This document shows, one piece after another, positions 4,199 to 5,471 of a stretch of DNA of 5,471 bases. This DNA is from Pseudomonadota bacterium (GTDB lineage Bacteria > Pseudomonadota > Alphaproteobacteria > Acetobacterales > Acetobacteraceae), in NCBI GenBank assembly GCA_021826565.1, contig JAKAZJ010000173.1, forward strand, positions 1-5,471. Reading direction: 5' to 3'. Each line of letters starts with the position of its first letter. Positions within the stretch are counted from its first letter, which is position 1. The notes under the pieces were generated by a model that did no database searches, was not told the origin of the DNA, and worked only from the letters and a program-made list of their open reading frames with translations. A program made the translations under genes and the position numbers.

Positions 4199-5178
4199 CA
4201 CGCGGCCTCCGCCAGATCCGTCGCGGACAGCTGCCGATAGGCCACCAGGATGTGGTTGTCGGCCAGCGGCACGTGCTCGGCCGCCGCCATCATGTGCGCC
4301 ATGCGCAACGTCTTGGTCATCCCGCGCAGCGCGCCCGGCTTCCGCGCGATGGTGTGCAGCAGCTTCCGCTCCGGCGTGCTCTGCACCCCCCAGGCGTCCA
4401 GCAGCACGTCCACGTCCTTCGCCAGCGGCTTCGCCCCGCGCGGCAGCCGGAACCCGACGCGGGAGAACAACTGCGCGAACGCCGCCGTGCGCGTGCCGCC
4501 TTCCAGGCGGGCGTAGATCGTCTCGTTCCCCACCAGCACCACGCCGACATGCGCCAGGTCGTGGATCGTCCGCAGCTGGTCCAGCGCCGCCGTGCTCAGG
4601 TGCTGCGCCTCGTCCACGATCAGCAGCGCGCCGCTGTCGCGCAGCTTCCGCACCACCGCCCGGCTCGCCATCTGCGCGGTGTATTCCCGCGGAATCCCCA
4701 GCGTCTCGCTCACGTCGTCCAGCAGCATCCGCGGCGTGGCGAAGCAGGGCTCGGCCGTCATCAGCCACACATTCGGCGTCCGCGCCCGATACGCCTGCGC
4801 CGCCATCGTCTTGCCCACCCCGGGGCCCCCCGTGATCACGGCCAAATCCACCATGTGCTGGGCGTGCGCGAACACGTTCTGGAACGCCTCCGCGCTGGGC
4901 GTCATCAGGAACCCCGGCGCCGACGGCGCCAGCGCCCGCGTCTCCTGCTGGATCTTCCGCGCTTCGATCCAGCGCTTCGCCTGCGCGCCCACCCGGTCGC
5001 CGCGGCCGTTATAGGTCGCGCCCATCCACGAGCTGAACGTGCCGTAGGGGATCGCCGCCCCGCGTGCCACGTCCGTCATCGACAGATCCTCGTCGGCCAT
5101 CACCGCGCGGATCTGCGCGCGGATCGCCTCCTGCTCCTCCGCGCTCACGCTCAGGGCTGTCGTGCCCAGGTCAACCAT
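4198..5178 (-). CDS. MuB-type transposition ATPase (AAA+), 326 aa
   Basis: This is an AAA+ ATPase that, in Mu, binds DNA as ATP-dependent filaments, delivers target DNA to the MuA transpososome, stimulates strand transfer and gives target immunity. Seen here: an N-terminal helix-turn-helix region (about residues 31-60, LSMTDVARGAAIPYGTFSSW followed by a YNGRGD turn), Walker A GGPGVGKT at 117-124, Walker B LLIVDEAQH with D189-E190, a sensor-1 type segment VVLVGNE with N218, and R240 as a possible arginine finger. A small C-terminal helical domain follows. Length is close to Mu B (312 aa). The ATG at 5178 is chosen because GGAG lies 8 bases upstream. A GTG at 5187, overlapping the MuA stop as GTGA, would add three residues but has no ribosome site. 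The gene ends in an ATGA overlap with the next gene. IstB- and TniB-type ATPases are relatives, but the N-terminal HTH and the phage context favour MuB. Confidence 0.95.
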   Translation of the reverse strand: MVDLGTTALSVSAEEQEAIRAQIRAVMADEDLSMTDVARGAAIPYGTFSSWMGATYNGRGDRVGAQAKRWIEARKIQQETRALAPSAPGFLMTPSAEAFQNVFAHAQHMVDLAVITGGPGVGKTMAAQAYRARTPNVWLMTAEPCFATPRMLLDDVSETLGIPREYTAQMASRAVVRKLRDSGALLIVDEAQHLSTAALDQLRTIHDLAHVGVVLVGNETIYARLEGGTRTAAFAQLFSRVGFRLPRGAKPLAKDVDVLLDAWGVQSTPERKLLHTIARKPGALRGMTKTLRMAHMMAAAEHVPLADNHILVAYRQLSATDLAEAA

Positions 5179-5183
5179 GCTAT

Positions 5184-5471
5184 TCACTCCGTTGTTGGGG
5201 TTACGCGTTCCGGGACCGGCGGGTTCCAGCCGCCGGTCTCGGTCTCCTGGCCCACCACCCGCAGCCCGCGGCTCGCGGTGTTCGCGCGGATGGCGCGCAG
5301 CAGCCTCTGTTCGTCCTCGGATTGTTCATCGGCGCGCGGCGTGATCTCCGGCCGCAGCGCGGTATTGCCCGCCACCAGCCGCAGCACTTTCGGCTCCGGC
5401 GTCGGCGCCGGCGGGGGCGCGTTCGGCAGCAGCGCCGCCACCTCGCTGATGCTCAGCTTCCGCTCCGCGGC
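5184..5471 (-). CDS. MuA-type transposase, C-terminal end (partial)
   Basis: This is the last 95 codons of a gene that enters from the right edge; the frame is open to base 5471 and stops with TGA at 5186-5184. The visible part starts AAERKLSISEVAALLPN, followed by a Pro-rich stretch and a polar tail ending in ERVTPTTE. No catalytic residue is visible, because the DDE core would lie outside the window. The call rests mainly on position: the gene immediately precedes a clear MuB ATPase in the same direction, which is the A-B order of Mu-like phages. The short helix plus Pro-rich, poorly conserved tail is also consistent with the region of MuA that contacts MuB. The frame has an internal GTG at 5441, but it is not needed as a start because the frame continues upstream. 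It could in principle be another DDE transposase of the MuA/TniA type. Confidence 0.72.
   Translation of the reverse strand, partial: AAERKLSISEVAALLPNAPPPAPTPEPKVLRLVAGNTALRPEITPRADEQSEDEQRLLRAIRANTASRGLRVVGQETETGGWNPPVPERVTPTTE
5187..5190 (-). promoter_or_regulatory. Ribosome binding site of the muB-like gene
   Basis: GGAG on the minus strand lies 8 bases before the ATG at 5178 and overlaps the last codons of the MuA gene. It decides for the ATG over the GTG at 5187, since the bases before that GTG (CCCCAACAACGGA) carry no properly spaced Shine-Dalgarno sequence. Confidence 0.7.

Noticed and set aside
3849..4835. 328-codon open frame on the plus strand
   Set aside because: It lies opposite muB and the small early genes. 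Its translation is Arg/Pro/Ser/Ala low complexity with no domain, as expected for a shadow frame in very GC-rich DNA; the minus-strand proteins have clear family motifs.
4198..5178. ATPase of an IstB or Tn7/Tn5053 TniB/TnsC-type transposon
   Set aside because: The N-terminal helix-turn-helix, the length, and the following gam, gemA and mor genes point to a Mu-like phage rather than an insertion sequence or Tn7-like element.
1..5471. Phage ends, att sites, tRNA genes, CRISPR arrays or long direct repeats
   Set aside because: None was seen on reading both strands; the window is coding almost throughout and internal to the phage. Only short repeats were found by eye, and a computed repeat search was not possible.

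Overview
The window is one continuous minus-strand operon of a Mu-like transposable phage or prophage. It runs right to left, from the end of the MuA transposase gene through the early genes and the middle regulator into the lysis genes. The base composition is very GC-rich, and this makes long spurious frames on the opposite strand. The proteins use Ala, Arg, Gly and Pro heavily. Together these suggest a high-GC alphaproteobacterial host, perhaps of the Acetobacteraceae or Rhodospirillales type. That placement is inference, because no host gene is present. No RNA gene, insertion sequence, CRISPR array or phage end is visible.

Right part (5471 to 3514), transposition and early genes: the C-terminal end of MuA, then a complete MuB-type AAA+ ATPase, then two small unknown proteins (64 and 68 aa), then a stand-alone DnaA domain IV protein of about 96 aa. 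Middle part (3517 to 1483): a clear Gam (DNA-end-binding protein), an unknown 165-aa protein, a 53-aa single-pass membrane protein, a GemA-family regulator and a Mor-family transcription activator. Left part (1483 to 1): a putative 27-aa protein, a GH108-type endolysin, and a 262-aa protein that joins a holin-like N-terminal half to a lipoprotein-like C-terminal half. At the extreme left the beginning of one more gene may run off the edge.

The genes fit the Mu scheme. MuA and MuB carry out replicative transposition and target choice, Gam protects DNA ends, GemA and Mor modulate and switch expression, and the lysis cassette follows Mor. No Mu C-type late activator gene is seen between Mor and the endolysin. 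The operon is extremely compact. Most junctions are ATGA or GTGA start/stop overlaps, the largest apparent gap is 16 bases (between gemA and mor), and that gap is itself spanned by a 7-codon reading frame with a good Shine-Dalgarno sequence.

Most of the window is therefore a recognisable phage module rather than a new system. The points worth a second look are the DnaA domain IV protein inside a transposable-phage early operon, the holin/lipoprotein fusion, the possible coupling microORF before mor, a perfect 12-bp hairpin inside gemA, and the uncharacterised small proteins.
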